Position numbers and translations under genes: made by a program. Below the pieces are notes generated by a model. It saw nothing but the letters and a program-made list of their open reading frames with translations. It did not search any database and was not told the DNA's origin. Shown here in pieces: positions 31,586 to 42,803 of a stretch of 64,000 bases of DNA (position 1 is the first letter of the stretch; the number at the start of each line of letters is the position of its first letter). Origin of the DNA: Homalodisca vitripennis (Eukaryota; Arthropoda; Insecta; Hemiptera; Cicadellidae); the NCBI RefSeq assembly GCF_021130785.1, contig NC_060211.1, positions 29,683,001 through 29,747,000 on the forward strand, given 5' to 3'.

Positions 31586-32965
31586 CTATTCTAAGGCACT
31601 TTGTTCTTGATAACATAATAGTTGCCCCATATTTGTTCTTCAGCATAATCCAAGGGTTTCACACTAATCCCGGCCTTTTTTTGAATAGATTTTAAACTGT
31701 CCGAATTTAGATTACAACTAGTGAAACTCTTTTGGTCTTCAGACTAAATTATAGTTTTTCTATGCCAAGATACCGATCGCGCGTTTTAAATAAGCGTGAT
31801 TCAATGATGAGTTTTACAATAACCAATGTTACGCCTTTGCTCGAGAAACGCCATTGGGTAGCTAGTAACGTAAGACCGCCTGAGCGAAAAAAAGTCGTGT
31901 GCACGCGCTCGTGGACACAGAATGTTGCACGCGCGTTTCTTCTTTGATCATATACGTTTCACTAGTTAAAAAGTATACTCAAAGATTTAACCCGCAACTG
32001 CGTCTTCAAAAACGCTCGCTTGTGCGTAGAGCGATATTTCTCCGCCGGCATAGAATATCGCCATAGATATGGCTTGAAGTAAGCAATTTAAATCTACCAT
32101 TCATAAATCAGTGTTTTCGTTTTAGAAAAAAGTAAATCTCTGTCAGAATAATTTTAATTTTCTTTCTGCCTCTTTGCCTCTTCCTCAACTACCCCTACTT
32201 AACTAAAACTAGCAAACATATAACAACTATACAGTTATCTAGTTTAAAATGTCATTGTTTAGGAAGAGTCTTTCCTGATACAATGGTAAGAACTACTTTT
32301 AAGTACATATTACTTTAATTTAAAGAATTAACTATTCAAGAAACTTTAACTCCACGAGAACGTTGTTAAACTCAAACACTTTTATGTCATTTATTGGTGT
32401 GAGATATTTGCATTTGTTATTCAAATGCAAATCTTAATAATGTTTTTACTGCATCATTTGTAACTTTTAAAAGTGCAATTTAGAACGACTGGATATGTGT
32501 TGTAATCATATATTTAAAATGAGACACCTCTCATGGTTCTGCAACTAAAAATAAGAGCATAAGTATTTTGGAGTTTAAAACATTGTTCTTATGGTATACA
32601 GCTCAAAGTTTCACCTCTTTATTTTGCTAAAGTTTAAAGTTCAATGCTATCAGCAACGTGAAATACCTATACAAATAACCTAATATAGTATTACATTAAG
32701 AAATGTAGCTTGTGCAGGAAAAGGTTGTATAGCTTTGATACTATGAGTAAGGTCATGTTTCTAAATTTAAAAAAAAACTAACATTAATGTTAAAAAGCTT
32801 AAGAATTGTCTACCAGAGAGTTTTCTCGTCGATATCCACACATTAGTACAGTTTACTGCTATGACCATCTACTTTAGTATAAGGCTGTATTTAAAATTAT
32901 CCTATTAATGATTGTAGATTCAAATGTTCACACTGAAATAATATTCAACTCACATTAATAATCCT
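31586..32965. other. No gene; CpG-containing patch
   Basis: A CpG-enriched patch at about 31760-32060 (GATCGCGCG, GCACGCGCTCG, GCACGCGCG, TCCGCCGGC) with a 71-codon ORF of no known family. The remainder is AT-rich. Confidence 0.45.
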
Positions 32966-32969
32966 TTTC

Positions 32970-33355
32970 GTCGAGAATCTCGTTTCTTTATCATAATTCT
33001 CATGCTCTTCAAGTAGGTTCTCGTTTCTCCATCATAATCCTCATGCTCTCTAAGTACGCTCTCGTTTCTTCATCATAATTCTCATGCTCTTCAAGTATCT
33101 CTATAGTTTTTCATCATAATTCTCATGCTCTTCAAGTAGGCTCTCGTTTCTTCATCATAAATCATAATTATCATGCTCTTCAAGTAGGCTCTCGGTTCTT
33201 CATCATAATTCTCATTCTCTTCAAGTAGGCTCTCGTTTCTCCATCATAATTCTCATGCTCTCCAAGTAGGCTCTCGTTTCTTCATCATAATTCTCATGCT
33301 CTCCAAGTAGGCTATCGTTTCTTCATCATTATTCTCATGCTTTTCAAGTAGCAGG
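32970..33355. repeat. 41-bp tandem repeat, about nine units
   Basis: Unit core TCTCGTTTCTTCATCATAAT then TCTCATGCTCTTCAAGTAGG; the first two units start at 32978 and 33019. Later units carry small changes and one insertion (CATAAATCATAATTATCATG near 33155). Confidence 0.92.
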
Positions 33356-33906
33356 CTACGAAAAATAAAGACAATTATATATACTCATAATAATTTATTT
33401 AATAACCCATGATCAATTCGCTCACCGTGTCGAATTTGTAGTTCATCGATAATCGCTGGCCCTACAGAATGGCCCTACAGGGTGGCCCTACAGGCTACCT
33501 TGATAACAGGGTGTAGTCCCGCCATTTGCTTATTGGAAAGACTTGGCGTGCTTCAGGCCTCACGATACACCTCTCACTGATTGATCTAAAATTAGATCTA
33601 CTTTTACAGCGGATGAAACTTCCACTTTTCTGCTCAGCTGAAAGTCAACAAAGTTGAAAGGCTGTGAATAAGATTCGATGGTTTTGTTCTCCAATCCAGA
33701 TGTCAGGATAGTCTAAATGAGAAGGATTTTAAACATTAATGCATAGCATACCAAGCCCTAGAACATTTAATTACCTTAGAACCCCACCGAGACACCTTAC
33801 AAGTTGTACGGAAATCAATAATTCAAACAATCAACGTATTAATGATGACCAGTTCCAGAATGGGTTACTGGAGTAATATGTAATCTATTTGTCCTTTTCT
33901 TATGAC
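33356..33906. other. No gene; small triple repeat
   Basis: TGGCCCTACAG occurs three times within 33457-33496. Nothing else recognised. Confidence 0.6.
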
Positions 33907-33916
33907 TGGCCATTGT

Positions 33917-34201
33917 GAAGGAAACAGGATTTTTCCGGACATTCCGGACACCGTTCAGTGATACAAAAAAATCAGTAACACTACGTTTCTAGGTCTGCAA
34001 TATGATCTCTTCTTCACGTAAATACCTAACCTAACACATAATTACAAACTAGATTAAAATAAACAAACCATAACAAAGCGACGTAGTTAGCAACGTAGCA
34101 ATAGCAAACGTAGTGTTACTGAATTTTTGTATCACTGAATGAAGCAAATGTTTGGAAGAATCCTGTTTCCTTCACAATTCTGTCATCGGCAAGAACAAAC
34201 A
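33917..34201. mobile_element. Foldback element with probable 10-bp TSD
   Basis: The left end GAAGGAAACAGGATTTTTCC and the right arm ATCCTGTTTCCTTCACAATT are inverted. Internal landmarks are AGTAACACTACGTTTC and its inverse AACGTAGTGTTACTG. The right side continues through TGTCATCGGCAAGAACAAAC. Flanks TGGCCATTGT (33907-33916) and TGCTCATTGT (34202-34211) match at 8 of 10. Confidence 0.82.
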
Positions 34202-34211
34202 TGCTCATTGT

Positions 34212-34703
34212 GTTTATTTATCTATTGAAGAATTGACGTTTTACAGACGGAAATTTTTAGCTACATTGGATAGTGTATTTTTTTTCCTTTTCACAAATGT
34301 TACTAAGCGATCTTTTCAGTTGTTCCTTTTTTTAGTTGAGAGGGGGAGGAAGTAATAAACGTTAACTAGTTCATTAGTCATCGTATATGGTCGCTACCGA
34401 TGACATACGTCACCACCATGTCAGAGGTTATGTTATGCTGCTGGACTGGCACTCCCGTCAATTTGTCATGGTTGACGCTTCCCATCAATAACCCCTCTAC
34501 AACCCCAATATAGTTACTTGACAGAGGTGGCTGTACTCGTACGGTTTGTACAAACACTGTCATTCATTTCTCAACGGTGCGAAATACGTGTCTGTGTCAA
34601 TGTTAGAATTTTACAGAGGTCTACTGGATCACTTTGCATAGTTAAGGGCCCGGCAACGACAGGTTCTTCCTGACATCGTTTCTTATTCTTGGTAGAATAG
34701 TCG
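34212..34703. other. No gene recognised
   Basis: Ordinary complexity; ORFs of 61-67 codons without family resemblance. Confidence 0.55.
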
Positions 34704-36518
34704 TAGAGACTTGAAACTTGGTACATGGGTTCTTCTTGAAGCAAGGAAAACGTTATTGATTTTGGGATCAAAAGTTCAAAGAGGAGTCCGTCTAGCTTTC
34801 TGTCTGTGCGCCTCCCTATGTGTGATAAGTCTTGCTAGAAAGGTCCTAGAGACTTGAAACTTGGTACATGGGTTCTTCTTGAAGCAAGGAAAACGTTATT
34901 GATTTTGGGATCAAAAGGTCAAAGAGGAGTACGTCTAGCTTTCTGTCTGTGCGCCTCCCTATGTGTGATAAGTCTTGCTAGAAAGGTCCTAGAGACTTGA
35001 AACTTGGTACATGGGTTCTTCTTGAAGCAAGGAAAACGTTATTGATTTTGGGATCAAAAGGTCAAAGAGGAGTACGTCTAGCTTTCTGTCTGTGCGCCTC
35101 CCTATGTGTGATAAGTCTTGCTAGAAAGGTCCTAGAGACTTGAAACTTGGTACATGGGTTCTTCTTGAAGCAAGGAAAACGTTATTGATTTTGGGATCAA
35201 AAGGTCAAAGAGGAGTACGTCTAGCTTTCTGTCTGTGCGCCTCCCTATGTGTGATAAGTCTTGCTAGAAAGGTCCTAGAGACTTGAAACTTGGTACATGG
35301 GTTGTTCTTGAAGCAAGGAAAACGTTATTGATTTTGGGATCAAAAGGTCAAAGAGGAGTACGTCTAGCTTTCTGTCTGTGCGCCTCCCTATGTGTGATAA
35401 GTCTTGCTAGAAAGGTCCTAGAGACTTGAAACTTGGTACATGGGTTCTTCTTGAAGCAAGGAAAACGTTATTGATTTTGGGATCAAAAGGTCAAAGAGGT
35501 GTACGTCTAGCTTTCTGTCTGTGCGCCTCCCTATGTGTGATAAGTCTTGCTAGAAAGGTCCTAGAGACTTGAAACTTGGTACATGGGTTGTTCTTGAAGC
35601 AAGGAAAACGTTATTGATTTTGGGATCAAAAGTTCAAAGAGGAGTCCGTCTAGCTTTCTGTCTGTGCGCCTCCCTATGTGTGATAAGTCTTGCTAGAAAG
35701 GTCCTAGAGACTTGAAACTTGGTACATGGGTTCTTCTTGAAGCAAGGAAAACGTTATTGATTTTGGGATCAAAAGGTCAAAGAGGAGTACGTCTAGCTTT
35801 CTGTCTGTGCGCCTCCCTATGTGTGATAAGTCTTGCTACAAAGGTCCTAGAGAGTTGAAACTTGGTACATGGGTTCTTCTTGAAGCAAGGAAAACGTTAT
35901 TGATTTTGGGATTAAAAGGTCAAAGAGGAGTCCGTCTAGCTTTCTGTCTGTGCGCCTCCCTATGTGTGATAAGTCTTGCTACAAAGGTCCTAGAGAGTTG
36001 AAACTTGGTACATGGGTTGTTCTTGAAGCAAGGAAAACGTTATTGATTTTGGGATTAAAAGGTCAAAGAGGAGTCCGTCTAGCTTTCTGTCTGTGCGCCT
36101 CTCTATGTGTGATAAGTCTTGCTACAAAGGTCCTAGAGAGTTGAAACTTGGTACATGGGTTGTTCTTGAAGCAAGGAAAACGTTATTGATTTTGGGATTA
36201 AAAGGTCAAAGAGGAGTCCGTCTAGCTTTCTGTCTGTGCGCCTCTCTATGTGTGATAAGTCTTGCTAGAAAGGTCCTAGAGAGTTGAAACTTGGTACATG
36301 GGTTCTTCTTGAAGCAAGGAAAACGTTATTGATTTTGGGATTAAAAGGTCAAAGAGGAGTCCGTCTAGCTTTCTGTCTGTGCGCCTCCCTATGTGTGATA
36401 AGTCTTGCTAGAAAGGTCCTAGAGAGTTGAAACTTGGTACATGGGTTGTTCTTGAAGCAAGGAAAACGTTATTGATTTTGGGATCAAAAGGTCAAATAGG
36501 AGTCCGTCTAGCTTTCTG
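34704..36518. repeat. 143-bp satellite array, about 13 units
   Basis: Unit landmarks TAGAGACTTGAAACTTGGTA, CTTGAAGCAAGGAAAACGTT, GGTCAAAGAGGAGT-CGTCTA and CTGTCTGTGCGCCTCCCTAT recur every 143 bp from 34704 to 36420, with a final partial unit. Units are highly similar and fall into sub-types (ACTTG versus AGTTG; GATCAAA versus GATTAAA; CTTCTTG versus TTGTTCTTG), with the later units sharing variants. This indicates local duplication of neighbours. Because 143 is not a multiple of 3, the 64-codon ORFs repeated through the array are artefacts. Confidence 0.97.
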
Positions 36519-36965
36519 ACAGAAGAGCGGGGGGCCGCCGAAGGAGCCACATAACTCCTGGAGAAAATATCGGAAAATATTGCACGATCTGGGACATGAT
36601 CTAAGGTCGGGAAGAACCAATCTGAAATGCCCCTGGGTATTGTATTACGTGATGACACACCTGAAGGATGGGGTGAACTGAGGTGGATGGTCAGGAGGAA
36701 TGTAGCTGAGCCATTGTATAGCGTGATGACTCACCTCCAAGTATTCATTTCCTGGAATCGTCACCCCTGCCCTAATACAAACTAAGGGTCACATTGACCC
36801 TTGTGCGTTTTGTATGCAAATATCTATATGTGGGCTTTATTCGATATGCGCTTTTTTCGCAAAGTCAAAAGGTCAATTGGCAGTCCGTCTGGGCGATAGC
36901 TCCATTGTTACGATTCTTCGGTTCCTTCTGGACTCTGTTGTAACGATTTATGAACAGTTATCACT
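36519..36965. other. No gene recognised; moderately GC-rich
   Basis: GGGGGGCCGCCGAAGGAG at about 36528 marks an abrupt change at the end of the satellite. Two GTGATGAC-CACCT motifs occur near 36650 and 36722. Unidentified. Confidence 0.45.
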
Positions 36966-37267
36966 GTACAGGGCTGAGGATATTATGGAACAACAGTGAA
37001 AGAAGATGTTGAATTTTAATGTTTTAACCACAAATTGAAAACCAATTCGATGTTGTTTCGTGATTTAGTCCAAATCACCAGGGATCTTGGAATCAAATCA
37101 TATCAGGATAGGTTGGATTACTGTAGAGGGCTGAGGATATTATGGAACAATAGTGAAGGAAGAGGTTGAATTTTAAGGTTTTTAGAAACCAATTCGATGT
37201 TGTTTCGTAATCTACCCCAAATCACCAGGGATCTTGGGATCAAATCAGATCAGGATAGGTTGGATTA
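36966..37267. repeat. ~157-bp tandem duplication
   Basis: GGGCTGAGGATATTATGGAA at 36971 recurs at 37128. Both copies continue with CCAATTCGATGTTGTTTCGT and CACCAGGGATCTTGG, then ATCAGGATAGGTTGGATTAC. The second copy has a small deletion. Confidence 0.9.
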
Positions 37268-37289
37268 CCCCCTCCCCCCAATATCTGTT

Positions 37290-37390
37290 ATGGCTATAAA
37301 ACGCTCGACGCAAGGGGCCGGGAGTCAAGCACGTGGACGCCGTGCCGCTGACGCTGACCATCTGTTTCCTGTTTGTCACCGCTTGTAACC
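37290..37390 (+). promoter_or_regulatory. Possible TATA-type core promoter
   Basis: TATAAAA at 37295-37301 is followed about 32 bp later by GAGTCAAGC, an initiator-like TCA, within a locally GC-rich stretch (GGGGCCGGGAG, GCCGTGCCGCTGACGC). No conserved downstream gene was recognised, so chance is a real alternative. Confidence 0.25.
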
Positions 37391-38324
37391 CTCTAATTTT
37401 AATCAATTACGCTTGTAAACTGTACCCGTTTAGTTTTGGCTTGTTGAACAGGAAAATTACAGGTTGAGTAGTTTCATGAATACTGCGAATCGGTTTCCAA
37501 CGGAAGTGAGTATAGCATTTCCAAACTTGTCTGAGTCGTCTGGCTCAGATTTTTCGTCATGCTGCTTGGCTCATTGATTTTAACTTCAGTGCATGCATAC
37601 GCAAACCTTAAATGTGAACTTAAACTTTTCTTGTGATGTTTTCATGTTTTCTTTATTTCTCTGTGCCGTTCAGCCAAAGACTACAACGTGATATGTACAG
37701 TATACAGGGTTTTAAACCAATTCGTGAATGGTTAAAGAACAATGTGGCTATAGCGAACCTTTCTCGGGCACATTAATTAATCCATTTCCAAAGGCTAACG
37801 GAAACCAAAAGGGTACTCACTAGTCAAATCTGGGTTATTCTGGGTTATACACGGATTTATTAATTCATTATATACACAAGGTAGATTAGAAATACATCAA
37901 ACTACGAGTACATCTCGCGTAAAGAGGCCTCGCTCAAGTATAAAGCTCATTTCATTCTCGAGATATCACACTGAATTATAGGTTTTGATAACCTCATCCA
38001 AATTCCATGGAGGAATATCCATCATCGAAGAAACTTTATCTTGTCTTCTAAACTGATGCATCAGACTATTGAAGGACCAAAAAGAATGTTACGAAATCAA
38101 GTCTTACCAGCAAATCCACCAAATATTGCGTGTTAAAATTATATACGATTGAGCACTATGTTTAGAAATGTGTTTATTCTATGATTTTCTCCTTTGCCAT
38201 CATGGTTACTCTTAAGACCAACGTAAAAATACTCACTGAAGCTCTGCCAAATCGATGTTCCTTGTATAGAAATGAAGCTTCGTGCAAAATGTTTACTTTA
38301 CAAGTTCGTTCGTTTTCAAGATGT
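37391..38324. other. No gene; dispersed repeat traces
   Basis: The part at about 38090-38300 resembles 7560-7690 and 8000-8060 (TGCCATCATGGTTACTC; ATAGAAATGAAGCTTCGTG). Class unknown. Confidence 0.45.
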
Positions 38325-38520
38325 CATAATAATAATAATAATAATCTCTTTATTGCATTCTTTTAACAATTATTACATCGTATCGCAATCGTCAACAGTT
38401 TTTATAAGTCTATTTCTATCATGCGGACACAGACCGGCAAACTTACAGAAATGAAATATCTCCAGCCCTTCGAGTGATAGCCTTAACCAAAGAGTGGGTT
38501 AGCTATTAAAATGCACAGAC
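38325..38520 (-). mobile_element. Retroelement 3' end on the minus strand with (TTA)n tail
   Basis: Read on the minus strand, GCAATAAAGAGATTATTATT continues as ATTATTATTATG, i.e. AATAAA followed closely by a (TTA)n tail. This is the 3' end of a non-LTR element or SINE. Upstream on that strand (TCTGTGTCCGCATGATAGAA) no coding is recognised. Confidence 0.5.
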
Positions 38521-39007
38521 TTAAATTTAGAACAAAGCATTAATATATTTGTGAACAATGCAACTATCAAAAACAGATAAAAAGGAAAAGGGGTGATAGT
38601 GACAGAGGAAATGACTGATAGAAAGGGTGCTGCTTCCTTTATTTGAAGGTGCTTTACCATATGTGGGTTGGGTGGACCCTGACCCAACGCTAGCCACGTG
38701 GTCATCATCATATTTCACACACACAAAAAAACACATCTACTTCGAAGAACCCATGTTGCGGTTCCTCTCACCAGCTGAAACGTCGCTCAAAATTATTAAG
38801 TGATCTGCGCTCTGATGTAACATTATTCCCTTCCATGTTGTATTTATAATAGAGAATCCAAGAGAGACTCCAGGACACTTTCGTGGCTTACAACTCACTT
38901 AATGCAGTAACTTCATGTATGAACCAAGTGTTTATACCATCATAAGAACAATTTTTAAGGCCACGCCGTCAAACCCTATAATTCTATAAAAGGCCTTGGA
39001 TCAAAGA
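38521..39007. other. No gene recognised
   Basis: Short overlapping ORFs near 38500-38740 on the minus strand have no recognisable family; possibly the 5' side of the retroelement ending at 38325. Confidence 0.4.
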
Positions 39008-39250
39008 CAACGAATGTCTTATTTTTCCAGGGGAAGTTAGGGCTAGTAAGCTCTCTCCAACACTTAACCTAGAGACCTACAGCTTGAAGGTGACTTCCGA
39101 ACCACCACCAATGGCCGGGCAGGCGGGCTGCTTGCAAGGACAGGATCGCTCAGCGGTCACCCATCCAAGCAGCAGCCACGCTCGACGTTGCTTGATCCGG
39201 TTATCTTGCGATAATCGCCGTATCCACTACACTGCGCCATTGGCAAATGC
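39008..39250 (-). mobile_element. 5S rRNA-derived SINE
   Basis: On the minus strand the head reads GATACGGCGATTATCGCAAG, then ATAACCGGATCAAGCAACGT, CGAGCGTGGCTGC and TTGGATGGGTGACCGC. This is parallel to 5S rRNA (ACACCGGTT...CGTC, GATCACCGAAGTTAAGC, GTCGGGCGTGG, TTAGATGGGGGACCGC). A non-5S body (CCTTGCAAGCAGCCCGCCTG, CCCGGCCATTGGTGGTGG) and a tail with AACCTAGAGACC/TTAGCCCTAACTTCCCCTGG and AATAAGACAT follow. The tail is shared with 25752-25830, showing it is mobile rather than a lone 5S pseudogene. Retroposition by a LINE partner is inferred. Confidence 0.75.
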
Positions 39251-41179
39251 TCAAATAAGTGGTGAGAGCGAATGTAGGGTAGCTCATTGGAATATTTCCG
39301 GTATCGATACACCCTGATCTTAGACAACACAATGTCAATTCCCCGACGTATGCGATATCTGAATAGTCAACTTGGGAAAGATGAAAAACCTGTCTTTGCA
39401 TTTAGTAATAGGACCTTTGCGATAGTTCCGAGTTACAAAACCTTTAGGATGATTTGGTAGCGGATAGAAGCCACATTCTGTCGATATTCCTTGGTACATC
39501 CATCATGGAGAGATATGGGGCATAACCCCAGCCATATTGGAAGAAGGGGTTACCTTTGTTCCAGTCTCTTTCAGACAAAACAGGGGCAATACTGTCTCAT
39601 GTTTAGGCTTGCACTGACTGTCTCCTCCGCAGTAAACTAGACCTATCGACCAACCCTTTTATATCGATACCTCGACATTTGCGGTTAGCGATGTGCCTTT
39701 CCTTGGTATTCATTGGTTTGCCCTAATGCGAAACATCGGTTTTTGCTATTCTGTCAGGTATAAACCAACCAGAAGTGAACCCTGCTGGGGAGAAAAGTCA
39801 ACGTACTATAATACCTATAGCCATTTGGTGAATTATTGAGACAAACAGAGTACTTTAGGCTGACATACGGACATGTACTGACATAAATGCTGACATATTT
39901 GCACGACTTGTGACGCTGTGGCACGCACAGTCACCAGAGGGTGTAGAAGGGTGCGGGTCGATGCAAGGGTGTTTCCCTCCCTCACCCCCCCCCCCACCAC
40001 ACCATCGCGTCTGTCTATACGTCTGGTTACAGGTGTACTGGCGTCTACTCAGCCATCTAACTCGGGGTGACTCACGCTCAAATACTGCTTCTGTGCGCTA
40101 TAGCTTGAATTACTGATTAGGGGCGGCCTTTCGTGTTTCGTGGAAACACAATTACTGGAAATCCATAAAGGAAAACGCTTGATAATTGTTAATGAATTTT
40201 TTAGTCACAGGTTGGTTATAGTGTCCACGTATATGACAAATGTAGCAATCGATAAGTAAGTGTTTGCCGTGAGGCAAAGACATTGAATTTACCATGTTCC
40301 ACACTAAGGTATATTACAATTTGACAGTATAATTCCATTTGATAACAACATTTAACTTTCTTATCATTGAAGAATACCCTTTTTTTATTCATTTGTATAA
40401 TTTCTACTTTAATTACTACATGATTTCTACCAATCTGGAAAAATACCATCACATTATTACCATATACTGTTTCAAACACTTTCTACTAAAACTATTCTAT
40501 TTTTTAAATTAAAGAACTGATACATTTCTTTGTTACATCAATTACATGGAATATATTTCAGGTGTAAACCTTTAATATTAGAACAATCTAGAAACGGCCG
40601 TAAAATGCTATGTACACGTTTCAGAGTATATAACATGTGTGAAACGGAAGTAACTTAATTACAGCGTCATGTTGACTACTAATGAATTCATGTTATATTT
40701 ATAGTATATTTAAATTTTTAAATTCATGATTAGATTGGAAAACATCTTAAACGCATTCGCTCAATTTTGGAATTTCGCTATATTTTGACATAGTATATCA
40801 TTATTATAATTTATATAGTTATATTAGTTACGTTGGCAAAATGCTTTTGAATTTCGAAATAAAATCAATACAGTTTTGCAACAATAATACTTTTTTACTA
40901 TTCCCAAATTAGTGTTTCTATATTTATTTACAGCTAATATTGACAAATCCTTAATTTTATAGTACTTTCGTCATAGCTCTGTAAGAAGATTTATCTGGGA
41001 TCTCCTGCAGGTCTTCCAGCTTCCTTTTTGCTAAAGAAGAGATTCTGTATTTATTTCTTTTCAATTTCCGATTTTTTTTTTATTCTTTAAATAAATTGGT
41101 TTCCAGGAGTAATACCTAATTTGGTCAATACATTGTATTTTACCATATTTCCTTAATTTACGTTGCAGTAACCTCAGAA
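39251..41179. other. No gene recognised
   Basis: 39251-40140 is of ordinary complexity with a C-run at 39987; 40150-41179 is strongly AT-rich. An 87-codon minus-strand ORF at 40216-40479 has no recognisable family. Confidence 0.5.
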
Positions 41180-41765
41180 ATGCCTAGTCTAGGGAATTGT
41201 TTAATCAAGGCTCCAATTAAATTCAAAATTTTCAAAACTAAATTGGATTTTTGGGAACAAATCCCATTTATCAATAGAAAGCAAACTGTTGTTGTACAAG
41301 ACTGTTCTAAAGCCCATCTGGACGTACGGAATTCAACTGTGGGGAGTTGCTTCTACATCAAATATTGAAATTATACAGCGTTTCCAATCTAAAGTTCTCC
41401 GAAAGATATTACAGGCCCCATGGTATGTTCGTAATGAAGTCATTCACAGAGACACGAATATCCCTTTTGTTACTGACGAAATTCCAAAGTTCTGCATCAA
41501 GTATCAAAACAAATTAAACTCTCATCCTAACTACTTGGCTATTAATCTGCTGGACAACAGTGACCATCAATTTCGGCTAAAAAGACATGATTTCTTAAAC
41601 TTAGCTGATCGATTTTAAAGATGAACAATCTCTTAAATGTTTATGTTAATTAAGGTTAATGAACTTTGATTAACCATGTCCTTAAGATTTATCATCAAAT
41701 TTACTTATTGTTTGTTGTATATAAACAGATTGTAAATAAATTAAAGTAAAAAAAAAAAAAAAAAG
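41180..41765 (+). pseudogene. 5'-truncated Jockey-type LINE: RT C-terminus, 3' UTR, poly(A)
   Basis: Reading from about 41240 gives NWIFGNKSHLSIESKLLLYK, then TVLKPIWTYGIQLWGVASTS, NIEIIQRFQSKVLRKILQAP, WYVRNEVIHRDTNIPFVTDE and HPNYLAINLLDNSDHQFRLK, with a stop at 41618. This is the very characteristic tail of Jockey-clade reverse transcriptases. A 130-bp 3' UTR ends in an A-run (41748-41764). RT catalytic motifs and the endonuclease are absent. It is a classic truncated insertion with few in-frame lesions, so relatively young. Confidence 0.9.
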
Positions 41766-42373
41766 ATTTTTTTTGTTAGCCTGGACCAGTTCACACAAGG
41801 TAAACAATAACAAAAAATAAGAGCAGATGTCAAAAGACGGTGTGTTGAATGTTGTAAGCAGCATTGCCAACTTAATAAAATGTAATAGTTATGACACTTT
41901 TTCATTAGTGGTACTATAAAAAATGCATCCGAAACCAGCAGTGGATGTGTACTCCCATGGGCTAAAACCTTTTATGCATTCTTTCACAAAATATGGCATA
42001 ACCTTTTTAGTTTTTGACTAAAGGAAATTGGTCGAAAGTTAAAACTGATAATCCAATTACTAAAATAAGCTGATAGGTAAAATGGATTGTTTTAAAGTTC
42101 ATTAGCAATAATATAGTAATTAAACGTATTCTAATACAATCCAGGTCCTAAGGATTTGTTGTTATCCTTTTATTTGTAATTTAGGTTCCTTTATAGCTTG
42201 TGAGGTGTTTCCTTATTTATGATTCTTGGGTTTTAGCATGCCTGTTTACTGGTATCACTCTAATAATTCATATTTACCAATATTACCATCATTTCAATCA
42301 GTTACTGTTTCAAATTTTAAAATCTTTAACTCTACATACGTTGTGTTTCACACTTCTAGGGACTATGACTTAT
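41766..42373. other. No feature recognised
   Basis: AT-rich flank; nothing supported. Confidence 0.55.
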
Positions 42374-42803
42374 TTAATTGTTCAGTTCCCCAGAGGGTTC
42401 ACTTCTGGCTTGTTTATTCCTTCCAGTTGAACCCACATTGGGCACAGCAAAAACCGATGTGTCACACACAATCTGGGCAACCTTATGGATGTCCAGGAGT
42501 GGCACATCACTAACCGCAAATGTCAAGATTCTGGGGTACAAGGGTAATTCGATAGGTCTAGTCAACTGCGGGAGATGACTGTTGGAGTTGGAAGGACTCG
42601 TTCCCTAAAAGTCAAAGGTTTTTCCAGCCTAGACATAAGGGTGTGCCACCCCTGCCTGCTTTGACGGGAGAGGCTGGTTCAGAGCTAACTTTCCCTTCTC
42701 CTGACGGGACATGACTTGAGATTAATGCCCTACATTTTTCTTCATGAATTTCACATGAGGCGGCTCCTACCCCCAACCTTACCCATGCAGAGTATCCTGT
42801 CAT
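42374..42803 (-). pseudogene. Unidentified minus-strand coding remnant
   Basis: Two minus-strand open segments lie end to end in locally GC-rich sequence. The first (42803-42612) includes SSHVPSGEGKVSSEPASPVK and AGRGGTPLCLGWKNL. The second (42565-42374) includes PIELPLYPRILTFAVSDVPL and QIVCDTSVFAVPNVGSTGRN. Between them the frame contains two stops and one shift. Composition (Pro/Ser/Gly-rich, normal hydrophobic spacing) looks like decayed coding sequence, possibly from a transposon. Family not recognised. Overlapping plus-strand ORFs are shadows. Confidence 0.35.

Noticed and set aside
33457..33496. Triple TGGCCCTACAG as a regulatory site
   Set aside because: Looks like a tiny slippage duplication; no known motif.
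35807..36287. Three successive 64-codon ORFs with almost identical proteins
   Set aside because: They are the same frame of a 143-bp satellite unit; 143 is not a multiple of 3 and no flanking gene structure exists.
34704..36518. Considered as a CRISPR array
   Set aside because: Direct repetition of whole 143-bp units without unique spacers, in an evidently eukaryotic context.
41180..41368. Separate 62-codon ORF
   Set aside because: It is an out-of-frame reading of the same Jockey-type RT tail described at 41180-41765.
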